Shown here: positions 28,149-37,834 of the stretch, piece by piece | Numbering within the stretch: the first letter of the stretch is position 1 | How the letters are laid out: each line of letters opens with the position of its first letter | Assembly (NCBI GenBank): GCA_044227925.1 | Contig: JBGAVW010000001.1 | Location: forward strand, 62,001-126,000 | Source of the DNA: JADJLQ01 sp044227925 | GTDB lineage: Bacteria > Bacteroidota > Bacteroidia > Chitinophagales > Saprospiraceae | Direction: 5' to 3' | Length of the DNA stretch: 64,000 nt | The notes under the pieces: generated by a model | Seen by the model: the letters and a program-made list of their open reading frames with translations, nothing else | What the model was told of the DNA's origin: nothing | Database searches by the model: none | Made by a program: the position numbers and the translations under genes

Positions 28149-28250
28149 CAGTTGCCTGGTGCCAGGGTCGAAAACGGTTTATAATAAAAATCCCCCTAAT
28201 TATTTCCTTATCCTTTATTTAAAGTCCTTCCATAATCGATTATAAACTGA

Positions 28251-28258
28251 TATTTTTG
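28251..28258 (+). promoter_or_regulatory. Putative -7 element of the OmpA-tailed protein gene
   Basis: TATTTTTG matches TAnnTTTG, 16 bp before the ATG at 28275. The paralogue upstream has TATTTTTA at the same distance from its start, with further matching bases up to the shared GTCAAAAATGA. Confidence 0.5.
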
Positions 28259-28274
28259 TACCATTATGTCAAAA

Positions 28275-29411
28275 ATGAGAATAATATCAGTCATCGGTAT
28301 TTATTCCTATTGCTTACTCAGTACCATAAGAGGTGTAGGGCAGGACAATATTGCCCCTTCACCCATAAAGCTTATCAATGCTTCTTTTGAAGATACTCCA
28401 AAACAAAGCTCACCCCCTATGGGATGGACAGACTGTGGATTTCAAGGCGAGTCAGCACCTGATGTGCATCCCAATAATTTTTGGGAAGTAAGTAAGCCCG
28501 CTATAAATGGCAAAACCTATATGGGTTTGGTGGTTCGGCATAATGACACCTGGGAGCGGGTGAGTCAGATGCTGGAAAAACCTATGCTGGGCGGAAGTTG
28601 CTATAATTTTAATATTTATTTGTCCAGTTCTCCAACATACAAAAGTGGTACAAACAACAGAGACAGGTTCCCACTGGTGAGCAGAAGTGATAGTATGTTT
28701 AATTTTGATGTACCGGCAGTATTGCGTATATGGGGTGCTAACATTTCCTGTGGCAGGTCAGAATTGCTCGCTGAAAGCATACCAATTGAACATCTTGATT
28801 GGAAACAATACTTTTTCCGGTTAAAGCCAAAGTCTACCTACAAATACATTATGTTAGAGGCATTCTTTAAGACACCGGTTTTATTGCCATATAATGGGAA
28901 TATACTCCTGGATCATGCGTCAGATCTGGTACCAATCGATTGTGAAAAACCGGCAGAACCGCAAACCATTGTGGTCAATAAACCCAAAGTGCAAGCCCCA
29001 CCTCCTCCAGCTAAACCAGTAGTTGCCAATACGCCACCACCAAGCTTTGCGCCAAAACCCAAAGTGGGTGAAATCATCCGGATCAATAACCTGTATTTTA
29101 ATGTAAACAGTGATACGATTCCTCCGCAAAGTTTTACCGCCCTGGATGATATATATTCTTTTTTAGTCAGTAACCCTACTTTAATAGTTGAAATTGGTGG
29201 CCATACCAATGGCATCCCTAAAGATCGTTTTTGTGATTCGCTTTCCACGTTAAGGGCTAAGGCAGTAGCAGATTATTTGATCATGAAAGGTGTGCAAAAA
29301 GAAAGAATGACCTATGTCGGCTATGGTCGCAGAAAACCCATAGATACAAATGCCACCAGGGAAGGAAGGGCAAGAAATCAACGGGTGGAGTTGAAGATAT
29401 TAAGTAGCTAG
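28275..29411 (+). CDS. CBM-like protein with C-terminal OmpA peptidoglycan-binding domain
   Basis: 378 residues from the ATG at 28275. An ATG nine bases earlier is in frame, but the paralogue at 27471 has AAG at that place and begins at the second one, so the later start is chosen. Order: signal peptide (to about 23), CBM-like domain (about 30-215), a Pro-rich linker (APPPPAKPV), then an OmpA domain (about 260-378) with VEIGGHTNG and LSTLRAKAVADYLIMKGV, plus RARNQRVELKI. The OmpA part would anchor the protein to peptidoglycan and the CBM-like part would face outwards. Partners are unknown. Confidence 0.87.
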   Translation: MRIISVIGIYSYCLLSTIRGVGQDNIAPSPIKLINASFEDTPKQSSPPMGWTDCGFQGESAPDVHPNNFWEVSKPAINGKTYMGLVVRHNDTWERVSQMLEKPMLGGSCYNFNIYLSSSPTYKSGTNNRDRFPLVSRSDSMFNFDVPAVLRIWGANISCGRSELLAESIPIEHLDWKQYFFRLKPKSTYKYIMLEAFFKTPVLLPYNGNILLDHASDLVPIDCEKPAEPQTIVVNKPKVQAPPPPAKPVVANTPPPSFAPKPKVGEIIRINNLYFNVNSDTIPPQSFTALDDIYSFLVSNPTLIVEIGGHTNGIPKDRFCDSLSTLRAKAVADYLIMKGVQKERMTYVGYGRRKPIDTNATREGRARNQRVELKILSS

Positions 29412-29467
29412 GCACGCCAGCAAAGGAGATGCTTTAGATACGACCCCTGAATTGGTCTGGAAAACGC

Positions 29468-29475
29468 TACTTTTG
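29468..29475 (+). promoter_or_regulatory. Putative -7 element of the aminotransferase gene
   Basis: TACTTTTG matches TAnnTTTG and lies 12 bp before the ATG at 29488, so the leader would be only a few bases. No -33 element at the standard spacing. Confidence 0.45.
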
Positions 29476-29487
29476 CCCCTCTAAATT

Positions 29488-30729
29488 ATGACTGCAAAAC
29501 CAATTACAGGACTTCCATCCCAATACCTGAAGAGCAACAGACTCAATAGTTTATCCTATGCCATACGCGGCCCCATTTTTGACAAAGCCCATGAAATGCA
29601 ATTGGCTGGCCAATCTATAATCAATCTCAATATCGGTAACCCGGCCCCTTTTGGTTTATATGCACCTGATGAAATCGTTCATGATATTATATTAAATATT
29701 CAGGAGGCCCAGGGGTATTCTCACCACCTTGGAATTTTTCCGGCACGCAAGGCAGTGATGCATTATACCCAACAAATTGGAATACCGGATGTTACCATCG
29801 ACGATGTATTTATAGGTAATGGTGTAAGTGAATTGATAGTAATGACCTTACAGGCATTACTCAATGATGATGATGAAGTTTTAATTCCGAGTCCGGACTA
29901 TCCTTTATGGACTACAGCTGTAGCATTGGCTGGTGGTAAACCGGTACATTATATCTGTGATGAAGAGAGTGATTGGATACCCGATGTCCAAGACATTAAA
30001 TCGAAAGTTAGTAGTAAGACCAAAGCTATTGTAGTAATCAGTCCAAACAATCCTACCGGGGCCGTGTATCCTAAAGAGGTATTGCAATCCATTGCAGATC
30101 TTGCTGCCGAAAAAAATCTGATGGTCATGTCTGATGAGATTTATGATAAGATTTTATTTGATGGTCATAAGCATACCCCCATTGCCTCCTTGAATAACGA
30201 TGTATTTTATCTTACCTATGGAGGATTGAGTAAAAACTGGAGGGCTACCGGGTTTCGCAGTGGATGGGTGATACTTAGTGGAGCAAAGCAAAAAGCTACA
30301 TCCTATATAGAGGGCCTTACCTTATTAGCGAGCATGCGATTATGTGCCAATGTACCGGCACAGTATGCAATTCAGACTGCATTGGGAGGGTACCAAAGTA
30401 TAGATGACCTCGTATCTTCAAAAGGAAGAATATACAGACAAGGAAAACTATGCTATGATCGCATAAATGCTATGGATGGGCTTTCGTGTGCACAACCAAA
30501 AGGGGCTTTATACGTTTTCCCTAAAATAGACCTAAAGAAATTTACATTTCTCGATGACAATGATTTTGTATATAAATTATTGACGGAGCACAAAGTGCTT
30601 CTCGTACCCGGATCGGGATTCAATCATAGGGATAATGCACATTTCCGTATGGTATTCCTGGCTGATACAGATGTATTGAATACAGCACTGGATAGAATGG
30701 AGGTAATGTTGGGTGAATACAGGAGATGA
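29488..30729 (+). CDS. PLP-dependent aminotransferase, AlaA-like
   Basis: 413 residues, class I/II aminotransferase fold. Motifs: LNIGNPAPFGL, IPSPDYPLWTTAVAL, ISPNNPTGAVYP (PLP-phosphate and Asn contacts), SDEIYDKILFDG and YGGLSKNWRATGFRSGW with the PLP lysine K249. The SKNWRATGFR signature and overall length match AlaA, the glutamate-pyruvate aminotransferase. It would make alanine from pyruvate and glutamate in the cytoplasm. It is flanked by unrelated genes and seems to be transcribed alone. Confidence 0.88.
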   Translation: MTAKPITGLPSQYLKSNRLNSLSYAIRGPIFDKAHEMQLAGQSIINLNIGNPAPFGLYAPDEIVHDIILNIQEAQGYSHHLGIFPARKAVMHYTQQIGIPDVTIDDVFIGNGVSELIVMTLQALLNDDDEVLIPSPDYPLWTTAVALAGGKPVHYICDEESDWIPDVQDIKSKVSSKTKAIVVISPNNPTGAVYPKEVLQSIADLAAEKNLMVMSDEIYDKILFDGHKHTPIASLNNDVFYLTYGGLSKNWRATGFRSGWVILSGAKQKATSYIEGLTLLASMRLCANVPAQYAIQTALGGYQSIDDLVSSKGRIYRQGKLCYDRINAMDGLSCAQPKGALYVFPKIDLKKFTFLDDNDFVYKLLTEHKVLLVPGSGFNHRDNAHFRMVFLADTDVLNTALDRMEVMLGEYRR

Positions 30730-30864
30730 TATTCAATCCATACTTTTGTATTCTATTGGTATTTTAAATTAGAGCTGGTCTGTAAACCTGGACTTGTCCA
30801 TTTCTGAATTACGGAATAGGATATACATAATCTTCGTTGAGAAAAATATACCACCCATTAAAGT

Positions 30865-33579
30865 CTACTTTGCCAATGCTTCATATTTAGCAGCCTGATT
30901 TTGATCCCCCAATTGCCTAAAACAATTTGCAATTTTAGCATAGGTATCTTTTTGAGTATTTCCAGCTCCTAAAGCAAAGCCATATTGTTCCAATGCTTTT
31001 TTGTAATTTTTATCAGTTTCATAACACATGCCACTCCATTTATAAGTATTAAATAGATCGTATTTTGCTTCATTGATCAGTCTTAAAAATATAGGTTGAG
31101 CATCATTGCATCTGCCCGTATTTTGATACAATAATCCCTGTAAAGCCAGAGCAGGCAAAAATTCAGGATGCCATTTAAATGCCTCGTTGAGGTAAGTTTG
31201 GCACTGCGGAAAATTGTTTTGTTGTGCATACATATAAGCCAATTGAAACCATGCCCATTCACTTTTTGGATTATATTTTAAATAGGTGTTCAGTTCTTGT
31301 ATGGCCGTGGGTATATCCTGCCGGGTGATAGCCTGGCTTGCTGCAAAATCAACTTTATTGTTTCTTTTATAAATGAAGGTAACCGGCTTACCATCTATTT
31401 TGATAAAATGCAATGAATCTGCTCTGGGATAGATACCGTTTTTTAATTGATGCGGGTGAATATACATATTGGGAAAAACAGCATAGTCCCAATTTTGATT
31501 GCTACGTTCATAGTATCTGGTGTAAATGGTAGTTATGCTGTCATCGAATCCTTCAAAGTATTTTGATAATTCTCCACCATTTGATGCAATTACCAGTTTG
31601 GTGCCTTTGGGATGATGTTGTCTTATGTACTTCTTCAACCATTCTGACCCCTGCTTTATACTATTCAGTGAATAATCCCATTCGTATTTTCCAAATGCGC
31701 CTCTATTGCCACCAATGATCTCATTATAGTACATGTATTCAAATGGATGGTTGCGAACGATGTATTGTAAAGGGTGAATGAGTAAAATCAAGAGGATACC
31801 GGCAGGCAATAAGACATGCTTCGGCCTGACATAAGAATTTAAAAAAATATCCCACCCCAAAGCAGAAGCCATGGCAATAAAAGGAAAGGTAAACATAAAA
31901 TGGCGCCAACTACCGTACATATTCCCAAGTTTAAAATAGGAATACAATACAGGAAAAAGAAATGCAATTAAAATAAACGCCAATATGAATTTAGAATAAG
32001 GAATTGATTTTTTAAATAAAAATGAAATTATAATTAATACTCCTGCCAGTGTTGCAACAGGTATAGTAATACCCATATATTTTAACACATAATGATCCGG
32101 CATTTGGGAAGAAAGTTTGTATTTAGCCTCAAAAATCTGAAATAAGGCTACACTGAGATTGCCGGACTGCGTATACACTTCATAGGCATGCTTGAATGGG
32201 TCTATAAGGCCATACGGCCAAACTAAAAAAGATAATACGATCCCAATGAGGGTAGCAATCGCCATCCCACCAACCCATGCCAGTATAGATTTATCCAAAG
32301 CAATCAATTTTGAAAATTGCTTTTGTTCCAACAGAATAATTACTGAGAATAATACCAAAAGGAATCCGGCCATAATGCCACCGGCAATCCGCTGCCCAAA
32401 TGAAATAAATACTCCCAACAGAATGAGAAGCAAATATTTTTTATTTAAATAGGGGAATGTATTCCTCAGGAGACTGAGTCCTAATATGGCCATCATGATT
32501 CCGGTAACCAAAGGCATATCCCTGTGATTATTGAACCCATTGCCAATAAATATTGGACACAGAAAAATAAATAAAGATGTAAGGAACGCTATCCTGGCAT
32601 TAAACAAAACTAAAGCGGAAAATACGGTGCATAAGATCGCAATCCATGAAAAGAAAGCAGTAATGGAATGCCGAAACTTAAAATTCCGCTCCAGTCCAAG
32701 TGGCTTACCTATCACATACATCGCATTATCTAATAACTGGCCATTAAAATGCTGGGGATCAACTCCGGCCCTTGTATAGGCTGTAGTATCAGCTCCGAAG
32801 GTGGAATAAAATTTTACTACTTTTTCAGATTGATTTATATATCTGAACTCATCACCCCCTATACCGGCATGTAAGCCCCCCAATAACAAATAAATCAGGC
32901 CCAAAACCATGATACAGGCAAGCATGAATCTCCATACCGGGTGCTCTATCACCCTGCTTTCTTTTTGTAAAGGCCATTTTTTTATATTATTCCATGCCTC
33001 AACAGTCGATGACCGGACTATGTTTTTAAAAGTCGTCCACATCCCGGGGGTTTGGTATTCCGGCGCAGAATTAATCTTTACTGCTTTGATTGCCTGGAAT
33101 GATGAAAACAAAGTACTTCCAAGTGCCTCCGGTGCTATATCGTTTGTATAAGATGATGATAATTCTGATACAAATTCTTTGTTTACCAATATACTTGAAT
33201 TGCTTATAAAACTGTTCAACAATCCTGTTTTATACAATAATTTCTGAGCGACTGGTAATGATTGCAATCCCTTTATTCCAAGCCATACCTTGAGATCAGG
33301 TATCGCATTAATGGATCTGCTGTCCAAAAAGATAGTAAAATGTTTTTCAGGTACAGTGGATTCAGGATTTAACCCTGGTTCTATTTGATTTTTACTGATC
33401 TTTTTAATTCCCTGGCTGGTGAAACTATACAATTCAGCATCATATAATTTATTCTCCTGGGTCAGGTTTAAGACGGTGGATAAAAACTCTTGATTTTCAC
33501 CAAGTGTAATAATATTTATTTTTTTCGGCGATGGGACCGGTTCATTTTTTTTTACAGGTATATTCTTTTTAGTACTCAT
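30865..33579 (-). CDS. Polytopic GT-C-like glycosyltransferase with C-terminal TPR repeats
   Basis: 904 residues. About 200 cytoplasmic residues without a recognised fold come first, then some 11-12 TM helices (about 215-590), a periplasmic segment and TPR repeats (about 765-900; units such as PKSEWAWFQLAYMYAQQNNF). GGDEFRY in the first external loop is the acidic motif of GT-C enzymes such as PMT/ArnT (GT39), and NNHRDMP follows later. It would move a lipid-linked sugar onto an envelope acceptor. The start overlaps the stop of the glycosyltransferase-methyltransferase gene by 4 bp. That enzyme probably makes the polyprenyl-phosphate sugar donor. Confidence 0.78.
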   Translation of the reverse strand: MSTKKNIPVKKNEPVPSPKKINIITLGENQEFLSTVLNLTQENKLYDAELYSFTSQGIKKISKNQIEPGLNPESTVPEKHFTIFLDSRSINAIPDLKVWLGIKGLQSLPVAQKLLYKTGLLNSFISNSSILVNKEFVSELSSSYTNDIAPEALGSTLFSSFQAIKAVKINSAPEYQTPGMWTTFKNIVRSSTVEAWNNIKKWPLQKESRVIEHPVWRFMLACIMVLGLIYLLLGGLHAGIGGDEFRYINQSEKVVKFYSTFGADTTAYTRAGVDPQHFNGQLLDNAMYVIGKPLGLERNFKFRHSITAFFSWIAILCTVFSALVLFNARIAFLTSLFIFLCPIFIGNGFNNHRDMPLVTGIMMAILGLSLLRNTFPYLNKKYLLLILLGVFISFGQRIAGGIMAGFLLVLFSVIILLEQKQFSKLIALDKSILAWVGGMAIATLIGIVLSFLVWPYGLIDPFKHAYEVYTQSGNLSVALFQIFEAKYKLSSQMPDHYVLKYMGITIPVATLAGVLIIISFLFKKSIPYSKFILAFILIAFLFPVLYSYFKLGNMYGSWRHFMFTFPFIAMASALGWDIFLNSYVRPKHVLLPAGILLILLIHPLQYIVRNHPFEYMYYNEIIGGNRGAFGKYEWDYSLNSIKQGSEWLKKYIRQHHPKGTKLVIASNGGELSKYFEGFDDSITTIYTRYYERSNQNWDYAVFPNMYIHPHQLKNGIYPRADSLHFIKIDGKPVTFIYKRNNKVDFAASQAITRQDIPTAIQELNTYLKYNPKSEWAWFQLAYMYAQQNNFPQCQTYLNEAFKWHPEFLPALALQGLLYQNTGRCNDAQPIFLRLINEAKYDLFNTYKWSGMCYETDKNYKKALEQYGFALGAGNTQKDTYAKIANCFRQLGDQNQAAKYEALAK

Positions 33580-35087
33580 ACACTGGCAGTATTTTCAATA
33601 TTTATCAGATTTCTTTTCTCCTCACTTTGATTTAATGTAGACTTCATTAAGTGCTCGACCATGGGTAATGGCTCTAGTTCCATATAAATTTGATATGCAA
33701 ATAGTGATTTCCGTATGCTAATTAAAAATTGATTTATCTTCATCAACATTCGCGAGAAAAAATGATCCCCTAAGGCTAATGGGAAGGGGGCCGGTATTCC
33801 CTTTTGTTTTTTTATAATATACCCGGACTGTTCGCAAAGTCTTTTCAGTGATTTAAAAGTAAAAAGTCTTTTATGCGTGTTGTCCAGGATTCCTTTCTTT
33901 CCATAATTAAACCCACCTGCTAATAATTGTAATCGAACTATGAAGAATGCAATATTAGGAGTGGTCAGGATTATTTTAGGCTTTGCCAGTTTAGTATTCA
34001 ATCGAATTTGATCCAAAAACCATTCCGGTGAGCTCAGGTGTTCTATGATGTCCAATATGAGTATGGTATCGTATTCGGACATATCATTAATGAGGGGCTC
34101 AGTATCAAAATTTAACTGGATATACTTTGAAAAATTCTCAAGAGGTACCTGCTTTAACTGATCGAGTCCGGTAACATGACAGCCTTTTTTAAGTAATTCT
34201 TTTGCAATTAGACCTTCTCCGGCCCCTATATCTAACACCTTTGCACCCGGTGATACTGCATCGATGGCCATAGTATGCGACGAAGTGTAATGTAATTTTA
34301 ATTGATATGGAAATTTCTGATCCAGATCATACTCTCTTTTATAAAATATCCCCATCATTTGCAACCTGCTGTGCATGGATGCTTTAATGATATTGTATGC
34401 ATATTTAGTGCCGTTTACATAGCATATTTCATCGCCATAATGTGTGGGTATGGGTACTTCCAATATTTTCATTTTAGCCATTACAAGTTGAATGATGATC
34501 TGGGTATCAAAATGAAAATCATTGGAATTTCTTTCAATAGGAAGGGACTGTAATGCGTTTACGTTGTACGCTCTGTAACCGGAATGAAATTCAGAAAGAC
34601 TTGTTCCAAGGATATAATTCTGCATTTTCGTAAGAATGATATTCCCAATGAACTTGTAATAAGGCATTTTGCCTTTTAAAGCATCTTTTTTATTCATCAT
34701 GCGTGAGCCAAATACAGCATCGGCTTTTTTGTCCGCTATCGGTGTAACCAATCGATCGAATTCTTCAGGTGCATATTGTCCATCGCCATGTAAAAGCAAT
34801 ACTACATCAAATTTATTGATCACGGCATAGTGGTATCCTAGTTTTTGATTGCCGCCGTAGCCCTGGTTTATTGGATTATAAAGTACTGTGATTTTTAACT
34901 CCGGGTGTTTTTTTTGATAAGACAATGCTTTTTCAAAAGTTGCATCTTTAGATTGGTCATCTATGATTAATATTTCATAATCGTATTTGGATAAATGTGA
35001 CTTGGGGATCCTATCCAATACACTTTGTATATGTTTTTCAGCATTATAAGCTACAACAAAAATGAGCAAACGAGTTTGATTCGGCAT
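33576..35087 (-). CDS. Family 2 glycosyltransferase fused to SAM methyltransferase
   Basis: 503 residues. The GT2 domain (1 to about 235) starts with LLIFVVAYNAEKHIQ and has LIIDDQSKDAT, LLHGDGQYAPE (DxD-type metal site) and SGYRAYNV, as in dolichol/polyprenyl-phosphate sugar synthases of the DPM1 class. The second domain (about 265-460) is a class I SAM-dependent methyltransferase: KVLDIGAGEGLIAKELLKKG (motif I) and LILDIIEHLSSPEWF. Such fusions are known and probably build polyprenyl-linked sugars or a modified glycan. It shares a 4-bp overlap with the GT-C-like gene and is first in this two-gene operon. Confidence 0.86.
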   Translation of the reverse strand: MPNQTRLLIFVVAYNAEKHIQSVLDRIPKSHLSKYDYEILIIDDQSKDATFEKALSYQKKHPELKITVLYNPINQGYGGNQKLGYHYAVINKFDVVLLLHGDGQYAPEEFDRLVTPIADKKADAVFGSRMMNKKDALKGKMPYYKFIGNIILTKMQNYILGTSLSEFHSGYRAYNVNALQSLPIERNSNDFHFDTQIIIQLVMAKMKILEVPIPTHYGDEICYVNGTKYAYNIIKASMHSRLQMMGIFYKREYDLDQKFPYQLKLHYTSSHTMAIDAVSPGAKVLDIGAGEGLIAKELLKKGCHVTGLDQLKQVPLENFSKYIQLNFDTEPLINDMSEYDTILILDIIEHLSSPEWFLDQIRLNTKLAKPKIILTTPNIAFFIVRLQLLAGGFNYGKKGILDNTHKRLFTFKSLKRLCEQSGYIIKKQKGIPAPFPLALGDHFFSRMLMKINQFLISIRKSLFAYQIYMELEPLPMVEHLMKSTLNQSEEKRNLINIENTASV

Positions 35088-35289
35088 TCGATCAAATTAG
35101 GAAGTGATATTTAGAAGGTAAAATTATAAAAAATAGTAATATGTTAGGTATTGAATATTATTAGATCAAATTCAATCAGTTTCAACCCGTATACCCAAAA
35201 AATATTCACTCAATAAACCTATTTCTTATTTGATATGCATCTATAGGAAATAACATACATCGCATGTCGACAATGTATATCGCACATCA

Positions 35290-37236
35290 TCATATATCCA
35301 CATTTGCGTACTTCGCATTCGCCTCTATAAACTGTCTGCGTGGCTCTACCTCAGAGCCCATCAACATAGAAAATATTCGGTCAGCGGCCGCTGCATCTTC
35401 TATATCTACTTTTTTGAGCATACGTTCTTTCGGATCCATAGTAGTGCTCCAAAGTTGGTCAGCATTCATTTCACCCAGACCCTTATAACGTTGTATTTTT
35501 ACGTTAGCTTCATTTCCGCCTTTGGCAAAAGTCTCTACTGCTTTTTTTCGATCTTCCTCTGTCCAGCAATATTGTTGCTGTTTGCCTCTGGCGACTAAAT
35601 AGAGTGGGGGAGCGGCAATAAAAATTCTTCCTTGTTCGATCAATGAACGCATATATCTGAAAAAGAAGGTAAGTATTAAAGTCACGATATGGCTGCCATC
35701 TATATCCGCGTCGCACATGATGACCACTTTGTGAAAGCGAAGTTTATCTGTATTTAATCTTCGCTCCCCATCTACTTCTTCTATTCGCACACCGAGTACA
35801 TTGAATATATTTTTGATTTCTTCACTTTCGTAAATCTTGTGCTCAAAAGCTTTTTCGACATTAAGAATCTTTCCTTTCAATGGCAGTACGGCTTGAAAAT
35901 TCCTATCACGACCAGTCTTTGCGGTTCCACCGGCACTCTCTCCCTCTACCAGGAATACTTCACATTCTTCAGGTCTTCTGCTGGAGCAATCAGCAAACTT
36001 ATCCGGTACGGAAATGCTACTCATACCTTTTTTGCCGATAATCAATTCCCGTGCTGCCCGGGCAGCTTCCCGTGCACGAGCGGCAAGTACTACTTTTTCC
36101 ATGATGCGTTTTGCATCTCCCGGGTTTATTTCGAGATAATGCTTTAGCATATCGGAGACGGCATGAGATACGACCCCCGTAACCTCATTATTTCCAAGTT
36201 CACCTTTGGTCTGACCTTTGAATTGAGGATCGGGTATTTTTACTGAAATCACAGCAGTAAGGCCTTCCCTGAAATCTTCACCTGTGACCTTAAATTTTAA
36301 TTTTGAAAAAAAACCGTTGGTCTCACCATAGTCAGAAAACACTTTTGATATTGCCAGCCTAAATCCTTTGAGGTGAGTCCCTCCTTCGCGGGTGTTGATA
36401 TTGTTTACAAAACTATAGATATTCTCATTGTAACCATCATTGTATTGAAGGGCAACATCTACTTCTATGTTTTCTTCTTTCCCTTTGGCAGTTATTGGGT
36501 TTTCAATCAATTTTGTACGACCCTCATCCAGATAGGTTACGAATTCAGCCAATCCCCCTGTAGATAAAAAATCTTCCCTGATGGGATTGCCTTCATCATC
36601 TAATTCCCTTTCATCAAACAGTTCCATTTTAAGTCCGGGATTGAGGAATGAAAGTTCATGTAACCGGTTCGATAAAGTCTCTCTTTTATATTCAAGCGAT
36701 TCGAAGATGGTGCCATCTGGTTTGAAAGTGATGTACGTGCCTGTATCATCGGCTTCACCAATAGTTTTTACTTCAGTTACCGGTTTGCCTTTAGAATATT
36801 CCTGGGTGAAAACTTTTCCTTCACGATGTATTTCTGCTTTAAAATAATCACTCAGTGCATTTACACAAGATACGCCCACCCCATGCAAACCTCCTGAAAC
36901 TTTGTACGTGTCTTTGTCAAATTTGCCTCCGGCATGCAATACCGTGAGCACAACCTCAAGGGCTGATTTTTTTAATTGTTCATGATAGCCGGTAGGTATG
37001 CCTCTGCCATTGTCTCTTACTGTAATGGAATTGTCTTTATGTATTATAGTAGTTATATGGTTGCAATAGCCGGCAAGATGCTCATCTATTGAATTGTCTA
37101 TAACCTCCCATACCAGGTGGTGGAGACCTTTTGTATCAGTACTGCCTATGTACATACCTGGTCGCATACGGACAGCTTCCAGGCCCTCTAAGGCATGAAT
37201 GTTTTTTGCGGTATATTCACCTTTATTTTGATTCAT
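35290..37236 (-). CDS. gyrB: DNA gyrase subunit B
   Basis: 648 residues, the short form that lacks the insertion seen in gammaproteobacteria. Order: GHKL ATPase (1 to about 220, with VIDNSIDEHLAG, DNGRGIP and GGLHGVG), transducer (about 230-390), TOPRIM (about 420-540; EGESAGGTA and DADIDGSHI) and the C-terminal block EPRRQFIEANAKYANVDI that marks GyrB over ParE. With GyrA it introduces negative supercoils using ATP. Promoter candidate at 37262-37290. Confidence 0.96.
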   Translation of the reverse strand: MNQNKGEYTAKNIHALEGLEAVRMRPGMYIGSTDTKGLHHLVWEVIDNSIDEHLAGYCNHITTIIHKDNSITVRDNGRGIPTGYHEQLKKSALEVVLTVLHAGGKFDKDTYKVSGGLHGVGVSCVNALSDYFKAEIHREGKVFTQEYSKGKPVTEVKTIGEADDTGTYITFKPDGTIFESLEYKRETLSNRLHELSFLNPGLKMELFDERELDDEGNPIREDFLSTGGLAEFVTYLDEGRTKLIENPITAKGKEENIEVDVALQYNDGYNENIYSFVNNINTREGGTHLKGFRLAISKVFSDYGETNGFFSKLKFKVTGEDFREGLTAVISVKIPDPQFKGQTKGELGNNEVTGVVSHAVSDMLKHYLEINPGDAKRIMEKVVLAARAREAARAARELIIGKKGMSSISVPDKFADCSSRRPEECEVFLVEGESAGGTAKTGRDRNFQAVLPLKGKILNVEKAFEHKIYESEEIKNIFNVLGVRIEEVDGERRLNTDKLRFHKVVIMCDADIDGSHIVTLILTFFFRYMRSLIEQGRIFIAAPPLYLVARGKQQQYCWTEEDRKKAVETFAKGGNEANVKIQRYKGLGEMNADQLWSTTMDPKERMLKKVDIEDAAAADRIFSMLMGSEVEPRRQFIEANAKYANVDI

Positions 37237-37261
37237 AATTTTTATCGAAAATTGAAGAATA

Positions 37262-37290
37262 CAAAAATACGATTTTTAAAGCCAAAACAA
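37262..37290 (-). promoter_or_regulatory. Promoter candidate for gyrB
   Basis: On the minus strand TTG (37290-37288) and TATTTTTG (37269-37262) are 18 bp apart. The gyrB ATG begins 25 bp further on. This fits the Bacteroidota -33/-7 pattern with one base short in the -33 box. Confidence 0.55.
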
Positions 37291-37383
37291 TAATTTTACA
37301 TATGATTATTTTGACTAAATTATCAATTTAAAATGTTAAAAATCAATATTTTATAAATCAATATTTTCAAAAATACATTGCAG

Positions 37384-37803
37384 ATGAATAAATCTTATAT
37401 ATACGAAGAAAAAGATATTGGATTAGTAGCCAATTCGATGATGAAAGACTTGAAATCGCATCGAAAATTTGCACTTTATGGTTCCATGGGTGCGGGTAAA
37501 ACTACCCTGGTAAAATGGCTGATCAAAGAACTGAACTGTGATGATGAAGGATCGAGTCCTACTTTTACTATTGCCAATCAATATCAGTCGGCTGTATATG
37601 GTAGGGTATTCCATGTGGATTTGTATCGATTATCTAAAGTACAGGATGTTTTTAATGCTGGTATCATGGAGATAATAGACAGTGATGATTTTTGTTTCAT
37701 CGAGTGGCCTGAATTGATAGAAGAATATATGGATGCTAGCTGGGTGAAAATTCGAATAAAAACCATTGATGTAGGAGTGAGGATGATTACTATAGGCTAT
37801 TGA
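37384..37803 (+). CDS. tsaE: tRNA threonylcarbamoyladenosine biosynthesis ATPase TsaE
   Basis: 139 residues from the ATG at 37384; a TTG two codons earlier gives no family residues. P-loop GSMGAGKTT (33-41), SSPTFTIANQY after a Gly-rich turn, HVDLYRL and FIEWPE are the TsaE signature blocks. TsaE works with TsaB and TsaD to make the t6A modification of ANN-decoding tRNAs in the cytoplasm. It is divergent from gyrB with a 147-bp AT-rich spacer. The next gene (AlkA-like) follows after 31 bp. Confidence 0.94.
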   Translation: MNKSYIYEEKDIGLVANSMMKDLKSHRKFALYGSMGAGKTTLVKWLIKELNCDDEGSSPTFTIANQYQSAVYGRVFHVDLYRLSKVQDVFNAGIMEIIDSDDFCFIEWPELIEEYMDASWVKIRIKTIDVGVRMITIGY

Positions 37804-37834
37804 CGCGTAACTTTAAATAGGTTAAATTTTTTGT

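Noticed and set aside
30741..30748. TACTTTTG match to the -7 consensus between convergent genes
   Set aside because: No gene or hairpin follows on this strand. TAnnTTTG occurs by chance many times in 64 kb of AT-rich DNA.
35250..35290. Sequence resembling the 23-bp palindrome (CATACATCGCATG near 35252)
   Set aside because: Only the first 8-9 bases resemble the element; the second arm is absent, so it is probably chance.
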